Shown: one piece after another, positions 1 to 7,327 of the stretch
Position numbering within the stretch: the stretch's first letter is position 1
How the letters are laid out: each line of letters starts with the position of its first letter
From: JBGSYN01 sp041750975
GTDB taxonomy: Bacteria > Pseudomonadota > Alphaproteobacteria > Geminicoccales > Geminicoccaceae
Reading direction: 5' to 3'
Length of the DNA: 15,986 nt
NCBI GenBank assembly: GCA_041750975.1
Contig: JBGSYN010000073.1
Span: 1-15,986 of the forward strand
Program-made: the position numbers and the translations under genes
Notes under the pieces: model-generated
The model's database searches: none
What the model was told of the DNA's origin: nothing
Seen by the model: only the letters and a program-made list of their open reading frames with translations

Positions 1-734
1 TAGACTTTGGGGCCGTCGCGCGGCTTGGCGGTGAGGAGCGCTAAGGTGGAAGTTGCGGAACATGAAAACAGGGCGGGCGTGAGTGGCGCTTGCTGCCGTA
101 GCTTCTGAAAGATTGCCGGAAGCGGGGTCGGCTTGCCGGTGGCAGGCGACTTGGGCGCGACGGCCTCAGGGGTTGCGGGCTCGAGCTTGGAAGGAAACGC
201 CCGGACCAGCTCGTCGCTGAGCTGACGGCGGGCCTGGCTGATCGCCGGGCCGCAAGGCCGCATGAAACTGGCGAACGACGCGGCCTGTCTGGCGGCTGCC
301 GGATCGGCCGGTGCCGGCTTGGGCTCTGATAAGGGCTGATCGAGCGGCTGCGTCGACTGCGTGACCTTGCGGTTGACGGCTTCGGCCAGGACCCGGGCCG
401 GGTTCTTGCCCCGGCCGAACTGATCGGCGAGGAAGAGTGCGACGCGAACATCGCGCTCCTCGATCGCAATCTCCAAAAGCTCGAGGGCCGCCCGCTCCAG
501 CTGCTTGAGCCGCTCCTCCTCCGAAAGATCCATCATCTCCCGGCAGCAGGCGACCAGCTCCTCAATCTCGGCCTCGCCGAGCCAGGCCTCGATCTTCTCT
601 TCTGCAAGCCGGCATTCGCGGGCGATATCCGCAGGCTTGACCCCCTGCGCCCGCCGCATCGCCACGCGCAACTTCCCCGGCCGGCGAAACCCACGCCGAA
701 AAAGCGGACTGTCTTGGGGCGGACCAAAATGCAT
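1..734 (-). CDS. Hypothetical protein with N-terminal helix-turn-helix-like segment, partial (C-terminus beyond left edge)
   Basis: This frame stays open for 244 codons from an ATG at 734 to the first base and leaves the window without a stop, so the C-terminus is missing. It has GC-rich third positions and amphipathic protein character, unlike the arginine/serine-rich products of the overlapping frames. Residues about 26-53 (GVKPADIARECRLAEEKIEAW) look like a helix-turn-helix of the homeodomain-like/terminase-small-subunit kind. Residues 57-120 are a charged, probably helical region (SEEERLKQLERAALELLEIA). From about 124 on, the chain is proline/alanine-rich and probably disordered. An in-frame stop lies just upstream at 744-746. 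The ATG at 734 lacks a good ribosome site; a GTG at 665 has GGGGAAG six bases upstream and is a serious alternative, as is an ATG at 659. It lies 63 bases downstream of the P-loop gene on the same strand and may share its transcript. I do not recognise the family and assign no function. Confidence 0.6.
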   Translation of the reverse strand, partial: MHFGPPQDSPLFRRGFRRPGKLRVAMRRAQGVKPADIARECRLAEEKIEAWLGEAEIEELVACCREMMDLSEEERLKQLERAALELLEIAIEERDVRVALFLADQFGRGKNPARVLAEAVNRKVTQSTQPLDQPLSEPKPAPADPAAARQAASFASFMRPCGPAISQARRQLSDELVRAFPSKLEPATPEAVAPKSPATGKPTPLPAIFQKLRQQAPLTPALFSCSATSTLALLTAKPRDGPKV

Positions 735-797
735 GCAGGCTTGTTACCGGAATAAATGCCTAGATGCAAGGAAAAAGAGCCGTGGTAATGTCGACAG

Positions 798-1283
798 CTA
801 TCCGAGGTTCAGAATTCTCAGCAGCACTTCCTCAAGAGGAAGGCTTGTATCTATCTCGCAGGTCGCGATTGCCCGCAGCCGCGGCTCGAACTCCTTTAGG
901 TTTGCCACGATCTGTGCTGCCTCATTCCCACACTTGCCATAGTCATTGTTGGTTCTCGAAGCTACTCGGTTCAAAATGACGTCAATCGGCGCACTCAGCA
1001 GAACGATGTGGTCAAAGCGAGGCGTGAACTTACCCATGTTGGGGGCGCACCCACTGACGAATAGCGGCTCGTCCGGGCAATTGGCTAGCAACGTGGTGAG
1101 ATTGCACTCATTCCACAGCCAGTCGTAGCCCGGGTTGCCTCCAGTTGGGTCCCCTTCGGCGGGAACCCACTCCGACCACCCATCAATATCCAGATCTATC
1201 GCCTTGTGATCGCTAGCGGTCAAGGCAGCGATAGCCGTGGATTTGCCCGTTCCTGACATGCCAGTAATCAACGTACGCACCAT
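798..1283 (-). CDS. Small P-loop NTPase, AAA/shikimate-kinase-like
   Basis: A 161-residue single-domain nucleotide-binding protein. A Walker A motif (GMSGTGKST, residues 8-16) follows a beta strand right at the N-terminus. The acidic stretch DLDIDGW (31-36) resembles the substrate-side acidic residues of small nucleoside, gluconate or shikimate kinases. A hydrophobic strand (HIVLLSAP, 92-99) is followed by NRVASRTNNDYGK, which is placed like a LID region. These features support an ATP-dependent small-molecule kinase-like fold (often annotated 'AAA family ATPase'), but the substrate cannot be read from the sequence. The gene is complete, from ATG at 1283 to the stop at 798, and GGTGAG lies upstream at moderate distance. 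Its base composition is visibly less GC-rich than the operons to the right (many A/T third positions), which hints at horizontal acquisition. The downstream hypothetical gene on the same strand may be co-transcribed. Confidence 0.8.
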   Translation of the reverse strand: MVRTLITGMSGTGKSTAIAALTASDHKAIDLDIDGWSEWVPAEGDPTGGNPGYDWLWNECNLTTLLANCPDEPLFVSGCAPNMGKFTPRFDHIVLLSAPIDVILNRVASRTNNDYGKCGNEAAQIVANLKEFEPRLRAIATCEIDTSLPLEEVLLRILNLG

Positions 1284-1342
1284 GTTGCGTTAACTATCTC
1301 ACCACAAAGCTTGAGGAAAGTCCCGTTCACGCGCGCGCCGGG

Positions 1343-1390
1343 GATGCGCGAAGGGGCCCTGCGAAGGCCCTTTCGCATCTTTGTTCTTTA
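1343..1390 (+). terminator. Rho-independent terminator-like hairpin with no upstream plus-strand gene
   Basis: The outer stem pairs GATGCG (1343-1348) with CGCATC (1374-1379). After a two-base bulge the inner stem pairs AAGGGGCC (1351-1358) with GGCCCTTT (1366-1373, one G-T wobble). The loop is seven bases. A T-rich run (TTTGTTCTTT) follows on the plus strand only, so it would stop plus-strand transcription. The only gene immediately to the left points the other way, so the terminator is orphaned. Confidence 0.6.
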
Positions 1391-1391
1391 A

Positions 1392-1403
1392 GTTGGCCCC
1401 AAC
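1392..1403. promoter_or_regulatory. Short palindrome upstream of the sigma-54 promoter, possible activator site
   Basis: GTTGG (1392-1396) and CCAAC (1399-1403) form a perfect inverted repeat with a two-base centre, about 30 bases upstream of the -24 element. Sigma-54 promoters need an upstream enhancer-binding activator, and this is the only clear dyad nearby. It does not match the NtrC site consensus closely, so the assignment is weak. Confidence 0.25.
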
Positions 1404-1432
1404 CCGCCAAAGGCGAGATTACGGGCTGGCCA

Positions 1433-1448
1433 TGGCATGGAACTTGCC
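1433..1448 (+). promoter_or_regulatory. Sigma-54 (RpoN) -24/-12 promoter
   Basis: TGGCATGGAACTTGCC matches the sigma-54 consensus TGGCAYRNNNNTTGCW at every specified position but the last. The invariant GG and GC are separated by exactly ten bases, as required. The start of transcription would fall near 1459, leaving a leader of about 45-57 bases before the amidase gene, in the correct orientation. This predicts RpoN-dependent, activator-driven expression of the whole amidase/peptide-transporter operon, most plausibly under nitrogen control. Confidence 0.7.
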
Positions 1449-1515
1449 TCTTTTCACTTGCAATTCTCGCTCATAGGACCAGCCTGAAGGCGTCGTTCGA
1501 CCAATGGAAACGCTC

Positions 1516-2382
1516 ATGCAATCGACGCTCCGCCTGCGGCTTGTGCAGATGACCTCGACCAATGCGCATGAGGGTAACATCGCGACGATGCGCAGCCGGG
1601 TCGCCGAGGCCGCTGGCGAGGGCTGCGAGCTGATGGCGATACCCGAGGCCTCGGGGCTGATGAACCGCGACCGTGAGGCGGCGCGCCGGATCATTCGGGA
1701 AGACGCGGACGATCCGTTTCTTGCCGCCTGCCGTGAAGCTGCGGCGAAGCATGCTTTGTGGATTCATACAGGGTCCACCCCGGTGCGCGCCGATGACGGG
1801 CGCTTTCTCAACCGCTCGCATCTGATCGACCACACCGGGCGCATCGTTGCCGTTTATGACAAGATCCATCTGTTCGACGTCTATCTCGAGGATGGCCAGC
1901 CGCGCCTCGAATCGCGCCGCTATGCGCCCGGCACCGAGGGGGTGCTGGCCGACACGCCCTGGGGACCGTGGGGCATGTCGGTCTGCTACGATCTGCGCTT
2001 TCCCAAGATCTACCGCGACTATGCCAAGGCCGGGGCGACCATCCTCTTCATTCCCTCGGCCTTCACCCGGCCCACCGGTGCGGCGCATTGGGAGCCGCTG
2101 TTGCGCGCCCGCGCCATCGAGAACGGCTGCTATGTCGTCGCCGCGGCCCAGGCCGGCGCGCATGACGATGGCCGTGAGACCTGGGGTCATTCGCTCGTCG
2201 TCGATCCTTGGGGCCAAGTGCTGGCGGATCTCGGCGAGGCGGCCGGAGCCGTCACCTTGACGCTCGAGCTCGATTTGGTGGCCCGGACCCGGGCTCAGAT
2301 CCCCTCGCTTGCCAATGAGCGGGAGTTCACCTTCAAACACGTCCGAGCGGACAAGAAAGTCCTAGCAGGAGAACCGGCATGA
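1516..2382 (+). CDS. Carbon-nitrogen hydrolase (nitrilase superfamily, Nit1-like amidase)
   Basis: A cytoplasmic amidase of about 288 residues that hydrolyses a C-N amide bond through a cysteine thioester. The Glu-Lys-Cys triad is visible: Glu44 in AIPEASG, Lys116 in VYDKIHLFDV, and Cys157 in MSVCYDLRFP. The YDKIHLFDV and CYDLRFP segments are typical of the Nit branch, whose best-known activity is hydrolysis of deaminated glutathione (an alpha-ketoglutaramate-like amide). Length is normal and no signal peptide is present. The ATG at 1516 is preferred because GGAAA lies about seven bases upstream and the protein then begins just before the first beta strand (LRLRLVQMTS); an ATG at 1504 is the alternative. 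Its TGA overlaps the next ATG (ATGA), so it is translationally coupled to the binding-protein gene. Context suggests it processes the compound brought in by the adjacent transporter or a related amide; a housekeeping repair role is also possible. Confidence 0.88.
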   Translation: MQSTLRLRLVQMTSTNAHEGNIATMRSRVAEAAGEGCELMAIPEASGLMNRDREAARRIIREDADDPFLAACREAAAKHALWIHTGSTPVRADDGRFLNRSHLIDHTGRIVAVYDKIHLFDVYLEDGQPRLESRRYAPGTEGVLADTPWGPWGMSVCYDLRFPKIYRDYAKAGATILFIPSAFTRPTGAAHWEPLLRARAIENGCYVVAAAQAGAHDDGRETWGHSLVVDPWGQVLADLGEAAGAVTLTLELDLVARTRAQIPSLANEREFTFKHVRADKKVLAGEPA

Positions 2383-3959
2383 TGTTGCACCGACGACAGG
2401 TTTTTGGGCTTGCCCTGGCGGCCGCCATGGCCCTCGGCCTAGCCGCGCCATCGACCGCCCAGGAGCGCCCCGAGATCACGTTTGCAGTCGACAATCTCTG
2501 GCCGACCATGGACCCGGTGATCGGCATTTCGACGACCGGCGGCAGGGTCCACTGGAACCTTTTCGACACGCTCGCCCGGCGCAATCTCTGGGAGGACCCG
2601 AACGGCACCGAACTCGAACCCTGGCTGGCGACGAGCTGGGAGCAGACCTCGCGGACGGTCTGGACGATCACGCTCCGCGAAGGCGTCAAGTTTCATGACG
2701 GCGAGGAAATGACGGCGGAAGACGTCGCCTTCTCGATGTCCGCCGAGCGCCTCTGGGGTCCCGAACCCGAGGCCCCGCGCGGCACTCGCTACGCCCGCGG
2801 CATCGTCCGGGTCGAGGCAACCGGACCCTACGAGGTCGAGATCGAGACGGCCGAGCCCGATCCGGCCTTTCCCAATCGCCTCGTGACGCCGCTCGGTTTC
2901 GTCCTGCCCAAGCACTATTACGAGGAGGTCGGCGCCGACGCCTTCGGCCAGAAACCGATCGGCACCGGTCCCTACAGGCTCACCGAATTCGATCCCTCGG
3001 ACCGGCTGGTGGCCGTGGCCTTCGGCGATTACTGGGCCGGCACGCCGCCCGTCGCGCAAATCACCTGGAAGGTCGTGCCCGAATATTCGACCCGGTTCGC
3101 GGGCCTGGTGGCGGGCGAATACGACCTCATCGTCGACGTGCCGATCGATCAGATCGAGCTCGTCGAAAACACCCCCGGCATCAAGGTGATGTCGGTTTCG
3201 GTCGAGAACTACCCGATGGTCGCCTTCAACATGATGGCGACCGAGGATCTGCCGGATAACCCGTTGACGGACGAGAATCTGCGCAAGGCCATGGTGCTGG
3301 CGATCGACCGGCCGGCCATCACGGCGGCCCTTTGGGGTGAAGCGACCTTCACGCCCGCACCCTTCAATTTCCCGGAATACGGGCCCTATTATGATGCCGC
3401 GCGCGAGGCGCAATACGGCTACGAACCCGAGCGGGCGAAGGAACTCCTGGAAGAAAGTTCGTATGACGGCGAGGAGCTGGTCTGGCACATCGTGCGCGGC
3501 TTCTATCCGAATTACGAGACCGCGGCCGAGTTCATGGTCGAGCAATGGCGCGAGCTCGGGGTCAATGTCAGCCTCAAGATCGTCGACAATTTTTCGCTCG
3601 CCTATGAGCGCCCGTTCCACATGCTCAATATGTCTATGTCGAGCGAGTTCTCGGGCGATCCCTACCGCCCGCTCTGGCTCGATTGGGGCCCGGATTCGAG
3701 CCGGGTGGCGGCGGCGCACAAGACCTGGGAGGGGACGGACCGCTTCTTCGAGCTCGGCCAGAAATTCGAGAAGGCGGCCGATTTCGAGGCCCGCAAGGCA
3801 GCCTATCTCGAATTGGTCGAGGAGTGGGAAAACGTGACGCCGGGTTTCTACTTCTGGCGCAATGTCCAAACCTACGCCATGCGCGACGACATCACGCTCG
3901 AGACCGGGTCGGTGCAACGGACGGTGTTCGACGCGCTGCACTTCTCGACCGGCGGGTGA
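2379..3959 (+). CDS. ABC transporter substrate-binding protein, peptide/opine/nickel family (SBP_bac_5)
   Basis: A 526-residue periplasmic solute-binding protein of the DppA/OppA class (cluster C). The N-terminus is a signal peptide with a twin-arginine-like RRQVFG followed by a hydrophobic stretch; likely cleavage is near STA/Q (27/28), and no lipobox cysteine is present. The family signature WTITLREGVKFHDGEEMTAEDV spans residues 95-116, and the hinge motif IGTGPYRL is at 194-201. Length is normal for the family. AGGAG sits seven bases upstream of the ATG at 2379, and a second ATG follows immediately. The start overlaps the amidase stop and the TGA at 3957-3959 overlaps the GTG start of the ATPase. 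This protein sets substrate specificity, but whether it binds peptides, opines, glutathione-like compounds or another amide cannot be told from sequence alone. Confidence 0.92.
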   Translation: MMLHRRQVFGLALAAAMALGLAAPSTAQERPEITFAVDNLWPTMDPVIGISTTGGRVHWNLFDTLARRNLWEDPNGTELEPWLATSWEQTSRTVWTITLREGVKFHDGEEMTAEDVAFSMSAERLWGPEPEAPRGTRYARGIVRVEATGPYEVEIETAEPDPAFPNRLVTPLGFVLPKHYYEEVGADAFGQKPIGTGPYRLTEFDPSDRLVAVAFGDYWAGTPPVAQITWKVVPEYSTRFAGLVAGEYDLIVDVPIDQIELVENTPGIKVMSVSVENYPMVAFNMMATEDLPDNPLTDENLRKAMVLAIDRPAITAALWGEATFTPAPFNFPEYGPYYDAAREAQYGYEPERAKELLEESSYDGEELVWHIVRGFYPNYETAAEFMVEQWRELGVNVSLKIVDNFSLAYERPFHMLNMSMSSEFSGDPYRPLWLDWGPDSSRVAAAHKTWEGTDRFFELGQKFEKAADFEARKAAYLELVEEWENVTPGFYFWRNVQTYAMRDDITLETGSVQRTVFDALHFSTGG

Positions 3960-5569
3960 GCACGGCACCATCGGTCCTTAAGATCGATGGTCTGACCGTA
4001 GCGCTGCCCGAGGGCGGCGATCGGCGCTACGCCGTCGAGGCGGTCAGTCTCTCGATCCACGCCGGCGAGATGCTTTGTCTCGTCGGCGAATCGGGGTCCG
4101 GCAAGTCGGTCACGGCGCAGGCCGTTATCGGCATGCTGCCGCCTTCACTGCGGGTTGTCGGCGGGACCTTGCGCCTTGAGGGCACGACCCTGCCGCCGCA
4201 GCGTCACCGCGCGTTCGAGCGGCTGCGCGGCCCGCGCATCGCCATGGTGTTCCAGGATGCGGCGGCCAGCCTCGATCCGGTCCAAAGGGTCGGCCGGCAG
4301 ATCGAGGAGGTCCTGGAGATCCACGGCTTCGGCGGTCGGAGTGCGCGGCGGCAGCGGGCACTGGCGCTGATCGGGGCGGTCCGGCTGCCCGATCCCGAAC
4401 GCGTCTTCAAGGCCTATCCGCACCAGCTTTCGGGCGGCCAATGCCAGCGGATCGTCATTGCCATCGCCCTCGCACTCGACCCGGTGCTGTTGATCGCGGA
4501 CGAGCCGACGACGGCGCTCGATGTGACGACCCAGGCGGAGATCCTGAAGCTTTTTGCCGAGTTGCAGGCGGCACGCGGTGCCGCAGCACTCTTTATCACC
4601 CACGATATGGGGGTGGTTGCCGAGATCGCCGACCGAGTCGCCGTGATGCGCGTGGGCCGCATCGTCGAGACCGGTACCCGGGACGAGGTGCTGAACCGGC
4701 CGCAACACCCCTATACGCGGCAATTGCTGGCTGCGGCGCGGGCCACAGGCGATCGTCGTCCGCGCCAGACGAGCCAACCGATCCTGGAAGCGGACGGGGT
4801 CACGAGGATATACCGCGAGCGTAGCGGTCTATTCGCCAGCCGCGAGGTCCATGCCGTCAAGAACGTGTCGCTACGCTTGCGCCGCCGGCAGACGCTCGGC
4901 GTGGTCGGGGAATCGGGCTCCGGCAAATCGACCCTGGCGCGCTGCCTGTTGCGGCTCGAGCCGATCGACGGCGGCCGGGTGCTGTTCGAGGGCCAGGACA
5001 TGACGCACCGATCGGAGCGCGAGCTGCGCGCATTGAGGCAGCGGATCCAGGTCGTGCTGCAGGATCCCTTCTCAGCACTCGATCCGCGGCAGCGGGTCGG
5101 CGACGCCGTCGCCGAGGGCCTGATCATTCATGGCGCGTCCCGCTCTGCTGCGTTGAGCCGGGCGCGGGAATTTCTAGCTATGGTCGGGCTCTCGGAACAG
5201 GCAGCAGAGCGCTTTCCGCATGAATTCTCGGGCGGCCAGCGTCAGCGGATCTGTATCGCCCGGGCGCTTGTGCTGGAGCCCGAGGTCCTGATCGCGGACG
5301 AGCCGGTTTCCTCGCTCGACGTCTCGATCCAGGCGCAGCTGATCGAGCTTTTCACCGAGCTGCAGCGGCGCATCGGCTTCGCCATGCTGTTCATCACGCA
5401 CGATCTGAGGCTTGCCGCCGCCATTTGCGACGAGATCATGGTGATGCGCGGCGGTGAGGTGGTCGAGCATGGACCGCCCGCGGACGTGCTCGGCAATCCG
5501 CAACAAGCCTATACGCAGCAACTCGTGGCCGCAGCTCCGGGCGGGCTCGGCATCCGGGACGCTGCATGA
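3956..5569 (+). CDS. Peptide ABC transporter ATP-binding protein, fused DppD-DppF type
   Basis: A 537-residue cytoplasmic protein carrying both nucleotide-binding domains in one chain (YejF/GsiA-like architecture). Domain 1 has Walker A GESGSGKS (44-51), signature LSGGQCQ (158-164), Walker B LLIADEP (178-184) and switch His216. The typical HPYTRQLL tail is at 251-258. Domain 2 has Walker A GESGSGKS (318-325), signature FSGGQRQ (424-430), Walker B VLIADEP (444-450) and switch His482. Both sites look catalytically intact. The same frame is open far upstream, inside the binding-protein gene, but the first conserved strand (LKIDGLTV) begins right after the GTG at 3956, whose GTGA overlaps the upstream stop; that is the likely start. 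It should power import with the two downstream permeases. Confidence 0.92.
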   Translation: MSTAPSVLKIDGLTVALPEGGDRRYAVEAVSLSIHAGEMLCLVGESGSGKSVTAQAVIGMLPPSLRVVGGTLRLEGTTLPPQRHRAFERLRGPRIAMVFQDAAASLDPVQRVGRQIEEVLEIHGFGGRSARRQRALALIGAVRLPDPERVFKAYPHQLSGGQCQRIVIAIALALDPVLLIADEPTTALDVTTQAEILKLFAELQAARGAAALFITHDMGVVAEIADRVAVMRVGRIVETGTRDEVLNRPQHPYTRQLLAAARATGDRRPRQTSQPILEADGVTRIYRERSGLFASREVHAVKNVSLRLRRRQTLGVVGESGSGKSTLARCLLRLEPIDGGRVLFEGQDMTHRSERELRALRQRIQVVLQDPFSALDPRQRVGDAVAEGLIIHGASRSAALSRAREFLAMVGLSEQAAERFPHEFSGGQRQRICIARALVLEPEVLIADEPVSSLDVSIQAQLIELFTELQRRIGFAMLFITHDLRLAAAICDEIMVMRGGEVVEHGPPADVLGNPQQAYTQQLVAAAPGGLGIRDAA

Positions 5570-6489
5570 TCCGCTTCGTCGTCCTCAGGAGCCTCAGGGC
5601 GCTGATCACGATGCTGCTCGCCGTGACACTGGTCTTCATGTTCTTGCGGCTTTCGGGCGATCCGGCGGCAGCCCTCGCCCCGCCCGATGTCGGCCAGGAG
5701 GTGATCGATCAATACCGTGCCAAGATGGGCCTCGACCGGCCGCTGCCGGTGCAATACGCCAACTACGTCGCCAGTCTGGCGTCGGGCGACTTCGGCTATT
5801 CGATTCATACCGGGAGACCGGCGCTCGGCCTCTTCCTGGAGCGCCTGCCCAATACGCTGGTGCTGGGCGGTGCGGCCCTGGCGATCGCCCTTGTCGTCGG
5901 CATTCCCATCGGCGTGGTAGCCGCACTCAACCGCGACAGTCCGATCGATCGGGGTGTCATGGCGTTCTCGGTCTTCGCCTTCGCCATGCCGAATTTCTTC
6001 TTCGGGCTCGTCGTCATTCTGATCGGTGCCCTGGTCTTCGGGATCTTCTTCGGCGGTGCTGCGGGGCCCGCGAGCTTGGGCACCGTCCTCGCCCCTGCTT
6101 TGACCCTGGGGCTCGCCTCGATGGGCGCTTTTGCAAGGTTCGCCCGGTCCTCCATGCTCGAGACCCTGAACAAACCCTTCATGATCGCGGCCGAGGCCCG
6201 AGGCGTGCCGCGCGGCCGCCGATTGCTGCGCCACGCCGGACCCAATGCAGCGATCCCTTTGGTGACGCTGATCGGTCTCAGCCTCGGCGCACTGATCGCG
6301 GGGTCGGTCGTGACCGAGCAGGTTTTCGCCTGGCCGGGCGTCGGCCAACTCCTGGTGCGTTCGGTGGCGACCCGCGATATCGCCGTCGTCCAATTCCTGG
6401 TGCTGGCGGTGGCTCTCACCATGACGCTGACTAATCTCTTGGTCGATCTCCTCTACCTCGCTATCGATCCCCGCATCCGGGCGCGCTGA
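5566..6489 (+). CDS. Peptide ABC transporter permease, DppB family
   Basis: An inner-membrane permease of 307 residues with about six transmembrane segments. The N-terminal LRSLRALITMLLAVTLVFMFLRLSGDP is typical of DppB/OppB, as is the periplasmic part with YRAKMGLDRPLPVQY. The cytoplasmic EAA loop that docks the ATPase is seen as AAEARGVPRGRRLLRH. The C-terminal GSVVTEQVFAWPGVGQLLV and YLAIDPRIR are family hallmarks. The ATG overlaps the ATPase stop (ATGA), again a coupled start. It forms the channel together with the DppC-type partner just downstream. Confidence 0.92.
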   Translation: MIRFVVLRSLRALITMLLAVTLVFMFLRLSGDPAAALAPPDVGQEVIDQYRAKMGLDRPLPVQYANYVASLASGDFGYSIHTGRPALGLFLERLPNTLVLGGAALAIALVVGIPIGVVAALNRDSPIDRGVMAFSVFAFAMPNFFFGLVVILIGALVFGIFFGGAAGPASLGTVLAPALTLGLASMGAFARFARSSMLETLNKPFMIAAEARGVPRGRRLLRHAGPNAAIPLVTLIGLSLGALIAGSVVTEQVFAWPGVGQLLVRSVATRDIAVVQFLVLAVALTMTLTNLLVDLLYLAIDPRIRAR

Positions 6490-6502
6490 GTTGCGTCCGG
6501 CC

Positions 6503-7327
6503 ATGCCCTGGACCGTTCGCCTGGCGCTCGGTTTCACCATCCTCTTCGTGCTTTTCGCCCTCTTTGGCGAACTCCTCACGCCGCACGATTTCCGCTCGGC
6601 CTCGCTCCTGAAGCGGTTCGAGGCGCCATCCTGGCTCGGCGGCGACCCGGCCTATCTTCTGGGCACCGACGAGAAGGGCCGCGATCTGCTGGCCCGGCTC
6701 GTCGTGGGGGCGCGGATCTCGCTCGTGGTCGCCATTATCGGCACCGTCATCGGTGCGGTGATCGGCTCGCTTCTGGGCCTGCTCGCTGCAGCCCGGCGCG
6801 GCTTTACCGAGGCCGCGATCATGGCGGCCGTGGACGTCCAGGCCTCGCTGCCGATCATCGTCGTTGCGCTCTTCGTGCTGGCCGTCTTCGACAACAGCTT
6901 CTGGCTGCTCCTGCTCTTGATCGGCCTCACGGGCTGGGAGATCTATGCGCGCCTCGTCCGCGGCGCCACGCTCTCCGCCAAGGAACAGGGCTATGCGCTC
7001 GCGATCCGGGCACTTGGTGCTACGCCAGGCCGACTCTATCTGCGCCACATCCTGCCCAATGTGTTGAGCGTGTCGCTGGTCCAGTTCACCGTGAACCTGC
7101 CGCTCACCATCCTCCTGGAAACGGCGCTGAGCTTTCTCGGCCTCGGCGTCCAACCGCCCCTGACCAGCCTCGGCCAGATCATGAGCGAGGGCCGCGACCG
7201 GCTGTTGACCTCCTGGTGGCTCACCATCATTCCAGGCCTGATGATTTTTCTGCTCGCCTTCTCGATTAGCCTGATCGGAGACTGGCTGCGCGACCGGCTC
7301 GACCCGACCCTGCGCGGCGCGCGGTAG
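6503..7327 (+). CDS. Peptide ABC transporter permease, DppC family
   Basis: The second inner-membrane permease, about 274 residues. The family mark GTDEKGRDLLARLVVGARISL follows the first membrane segment. The EAA loop reads AIRALGATPGRLYLRHILPN, and the C-terminus carries SFLGLGVQPPLTSLG and GDWLRDRLDPTLRG, all typical of DppC/OppC. A TTG at 6491, one base after the DppB stop, is an alternative start that adds four residues; the ATG at 6503 is chosen as the stronger codon, although neither has a clear ribosome site. It is the last gene of the sigma-54 operon. Confidence 0.9.
   Translation: MPWTVRLALGFTILFVLFALFGELLTPHDFRSASLLKRFEAPSWLGGDPAYLLGTDEKGRDLLARLVVGARISLVVAIIGTVIGAVIGSLLGLLAAARRGFTEAAIMAAVDVQASLPIIVVALFVLAVFDNSFWLLLLLIGLTGWEIYARLVRGATLSAKEQGYALAIRALGATPGRLYLRHILPNVLSVSLVQFTVNLPLTILLETALSFLGLGVQPPLTSLGQIMSEGRDRLLTSWWLTIIPGLMIFLLAFSISLIGDWLRDRLDPTLRGAR

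Noticed and set aside
41..469. Minus-strand open frame of 142 codons, rich in Arg and Ser
   Set aside because: It overlaps the better-supported partial frame at 1-734 and has the Arg/Ser/Pro-rich composition of an off-frame translation of GC-rich DNA.
1305..1320. TTGAGGAAAGTCC, similar to the conserved GAGGAAAGTCC of RNase P RNA
   Set aside because: Only this short piece matches; the other conserved parts of RNase P RNA do not follow, and the expected length is not available before the amidase gene.
1471..2340. Long minus-strand open frame opposite the amidase gene
   Set aside because: It is a complementary-strand shadow; the plus strand carries a complete nitrilase-family protein with its catalytic triad.
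3683..3955. Upstream extension of the fused ATPase frame
   Set aside because: Conserved ATPase sequence begins only after the GTG at 3956; the extension lies inside the binding-protein gene.
2439..3971. 510-codon minus-strand open frame opposite the binding-protein gene
   Set aside because: Its His/Arg/Gly-rich product has no recognisable fold, and the plus strand encodes a clear SBP_bac_5 protein. Long antisense frames are common in GC-rich DNA.
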